A stretch of DNA of 64,000 bases from Hericium rajendrae. Lineage: Eukaryota; Basidiomycota; Agaricomycetes; Russulales; Hericiaceae. Under the pieces are notes generated by a model. That model saw only the letters and a list, made by a program, of their open reading frames with translations, was not told the origin of the DNA and did not search any database. Below, piece by piece: positions 62,163 to 64,000 of the stretch; the first letter of the stretch is position 1; the number at the start of each line of letters is the position of its first letter. The stretch is taken from the NCBI GenBank assembly GCA_033439255.1, contig CM065881.1, positions 2,294,001 to 2,358,000 of the forward strand, written 5' to 3'. A program made the position numbers and the translations under genes.

Positions 62163-64000
62163 GGTTATGGGCCCTGCGGGATACTGAGACCCGAAGAAAG
62201 AACGCTCGCCGGCCCAGATTACTACATCTGATCTAGCTCATCCCCATCCATCCCATTATGGCCGACGTCACCAAATCCATCATCATGCTCGACTCGAAGC
62301 TCAGCAGCGACAACTTCGGGATCTGGAAGAAGAAGATCCAGACGATCTTGCGCGCTCAGGGCGTCTGGGACGTCGCTAAGGGTACCGAGACGAAGCCGTC
62401 GGATCCAGTAGCGGCTACGTCGTGGGAGCAGAAGGATGCAAAGGCCTTCTCCCAGATCATCCTCAATATCACCGATGAGGAGATGAATCTCACGCTCAAT
62501 GCCGACACGTCTGCTGAGGTCTGGACTGCCGTTTGCAACCAGTTTGAGTCGAAGACCGCCACGGGCAAGTCCCTCATCACCACCAAGTTCTACAGCCTCA
62601 TGATGGCCCCCACTGATGACCTCGCTACCCATCTATCCACTCTCCGCACATACTACTTCAATGCCGTCAATGTCGGTGTCTCGCTGACGGACCCCATGTT
62701 CGTCGATCGCATCCTTTCCTCCCTGAACGGCAACTACGAGACCGTTGTCGACTCGATCGAGGACACGTCGAAGATCACCTCCGCCAAGCTCACGCAGCGC
62801 TTACTGGATGCGTACAACCGGCGCAAGGCTCGCGAAGAACGCGAAGCGAGCCCGAGCGGTGATGTCGCACTCCAAGCCAGTGGCGCACGGGGCAAGGGCC
62901 ATTGGCGCGATAAGCGAGGCAGCGGTCGAGGCATCGGGAGAGAGAGGCGAGAGGACAGCGCATCACGTGGCAGTGAGAACGGCGATGGAGGCAACCGTCG
63001 CAGACCCATGCGGCCGAGCTCAGAGGTGGAATGCTTCGAGTGCCACAAGCTGGGCCATTACAAGTTCGATTGCCCGCAGGTATTAGGTGATCGTCGTAAA
63101 AGCGATAGTCGTGGTCGTTCTAGGGACAAGAACTCTGCCAATATAGCGGGCGGCGATCGCGAGACGTCGCTCCTTACTTTTTCGATGGCCCGATCTCCTG
63201 AGCAATCTCTCCTAGCTGGTGACCCATGGATCATTGACACGGGTACATCATCGCACGTCAATTCTGAACGTGCCTTGTTCGAAGAGTACAAGCCCGAGGA
63301 GCGCTCGATCGGGACTGCGTCGAAAGGCGAAGACCTCATCAGCCCGGGTATAGGCTCTATTCGTGTCGACACGGTCACCGGAAGTGGAGGCATGGGCACC
63401 GTGTTGTTGTCCAATGTACTGCATGCTCCAGAGGCCGCGCACAACCTGCTTAGCATTAGCAAGCTCGATCGCGCAGGTGGGGGTGCACAATTCGGAGACG
63501 GGCGGGTCAAGCTGTTCGATTCTCGTCGCAACATCATAGCGACGGGCACGCTACGGGAAAACCTCTACTACCTTGACTCCCCGTCAGTCCCCAGACCCAA
63601 AGCCCGACCCCGCGAAGCTGCTTTCGCTGCGATCCCACTCACTCGAGAACTCTGGCACCGTCGCTATGGCCACGCTGGAGTTATGAATATCGATCAGTTA
63701 ATATCGAAGAACATGGTCGATGGGCTTACCTTGGCGTCGAAGGCACCAGCACCGCCATGCAAGGACTGCGTCTTTGGGAAGCAGCACAGGAAGCCGTTCC
63801 CAAAACAGGCTGATCACCGTGCAGACGAGGTCCTCGAGCGTGTCCACACGGATGTCTGTGGCCCGATGAAGACCCTAGCGCATGATGGATCGCGCTATTT
63901 CGTCACCTTCACGGACGACGCATCGCGATATTCGCACGAGTACCGAATGCGGCACAAGAGCGATGTCTTTAACCGATTCAAGACATACCGCGCACTGGTG
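61905..64000 (+). mobile_element. Ty1/Copia LTR retrotransposon, continues past the window
   Basis: After the 5' LTR a long frame opens at 62258 (MADVTKSIIMLDSKLSSDNF) and stays open to the window end. Parts in order: UBN2-type Gag (FGIWKKKIQTILRAQGVWDV, LSSLNGNYETVVDSI), a CCHC knuckle CFECHKLGHYKFDC (about 63030-63075), protease WIIDTGTSSHV (about 63230), GAG-pre-integrase (ELWHRRYGHAG, C..C motif CKDCVFGKQHRK) and the start of the integrase core (VHTDVCGPMKTLA, FVTFTDDASRYS). Protease before integrase and integrase before RT is the Copia order. What is visible looks whole. It is inserted in the transposase gene on the opposite strand. Treated as a possibly young fossil; the 3' half is outside the window. 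Confidence 0.9.

Overview
The window looks like genomic DNA of a basidiomycete fungus, most likely an Agaricomycete. The genes carry many 50-60 nt spliceosomal introns, CT-rich promoters, and families typical of these fungi (DUF7918, Mpe1/RBBP6, Kar9, dynamin-like GTPase, ARE-type acyltransferase). It divides into a compact host-gene block (about 1-21.9 kb), a 30 kb stack of nested transposable elements (22.2-52.7 kb), and a mixed tail of gene relics, one disrupted gene and more mobile DNA (52.7-64 kb).

Host block. In order: a DUF7918 protein (-); the cleavage/polyadenylation factor Mpe1 (+); retromer sorting nexin Vps5 (-); a short inverted-repeat element; a dynamin-family GTPase (+); a sterol O-acyltransferase-like MBOAT enzyme (-); a RED/IK spliceosomal protein (+); a Kar9-type protein ending in a GAR-like domain (+); and an unrecognised protein built from two copies of one domain (+). 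These are ordinary housekeeping functions with no operon-like logic. Several pairs share divergent promoters.

Transposon stack. One LINE (AP endonuclease, reverse transcriptase, RNase H) on the minus strand appears to span the whole interval. A 16-bp direct repeat (GGCCTTCGTCAGCCTT) lies just outside its poly-A end at 22.2 kb and again at 52.7 kb. The LINE has since been invaded. In its ORF1 sits a gag-only LTR element (42.55-50.70 kb), which itself holds a 2.9 kb terminal-inverted-repeat element. The stretch between its endonuclease and reverse transcriptase now contains GC-rich degenerate arrays, a solo LTR holding a 1.8 kb inverted-repeat element, a 1,905 bp foldback element, an unknown gene with VQ(T/S/A)D repeats, and a second gag-only LTR element (34.79-39.97 kb). 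About 0.6 kb of LINE sequence seems to be missing there.

Tail. A second 1.8 kb inverted-repeat element has landed next to a scrap of a paralogue of the duplicated-domain gene. After some pseudogene-like pieces, an unknown multi-exon gene (57.07-60.96 kb) is split by a second 1,905 bp foldback copy flanked by a 7-bp duplication. A DDE transposase gene (-) is cut by a Copia LTR element that runs off the window end.

The least explained signals are three modules, each with a GTRAGTA motif, 35-38 nt, a GAGAGTATCGC hairpin and then a GC-rich array on the same side; the young foldback family; and elements with CATC(A/T)G ends and apparent 2-bp target duplications. No tRNA, rRNA or CRISPR array was recognised. 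All sequence comparisons were made by eye.
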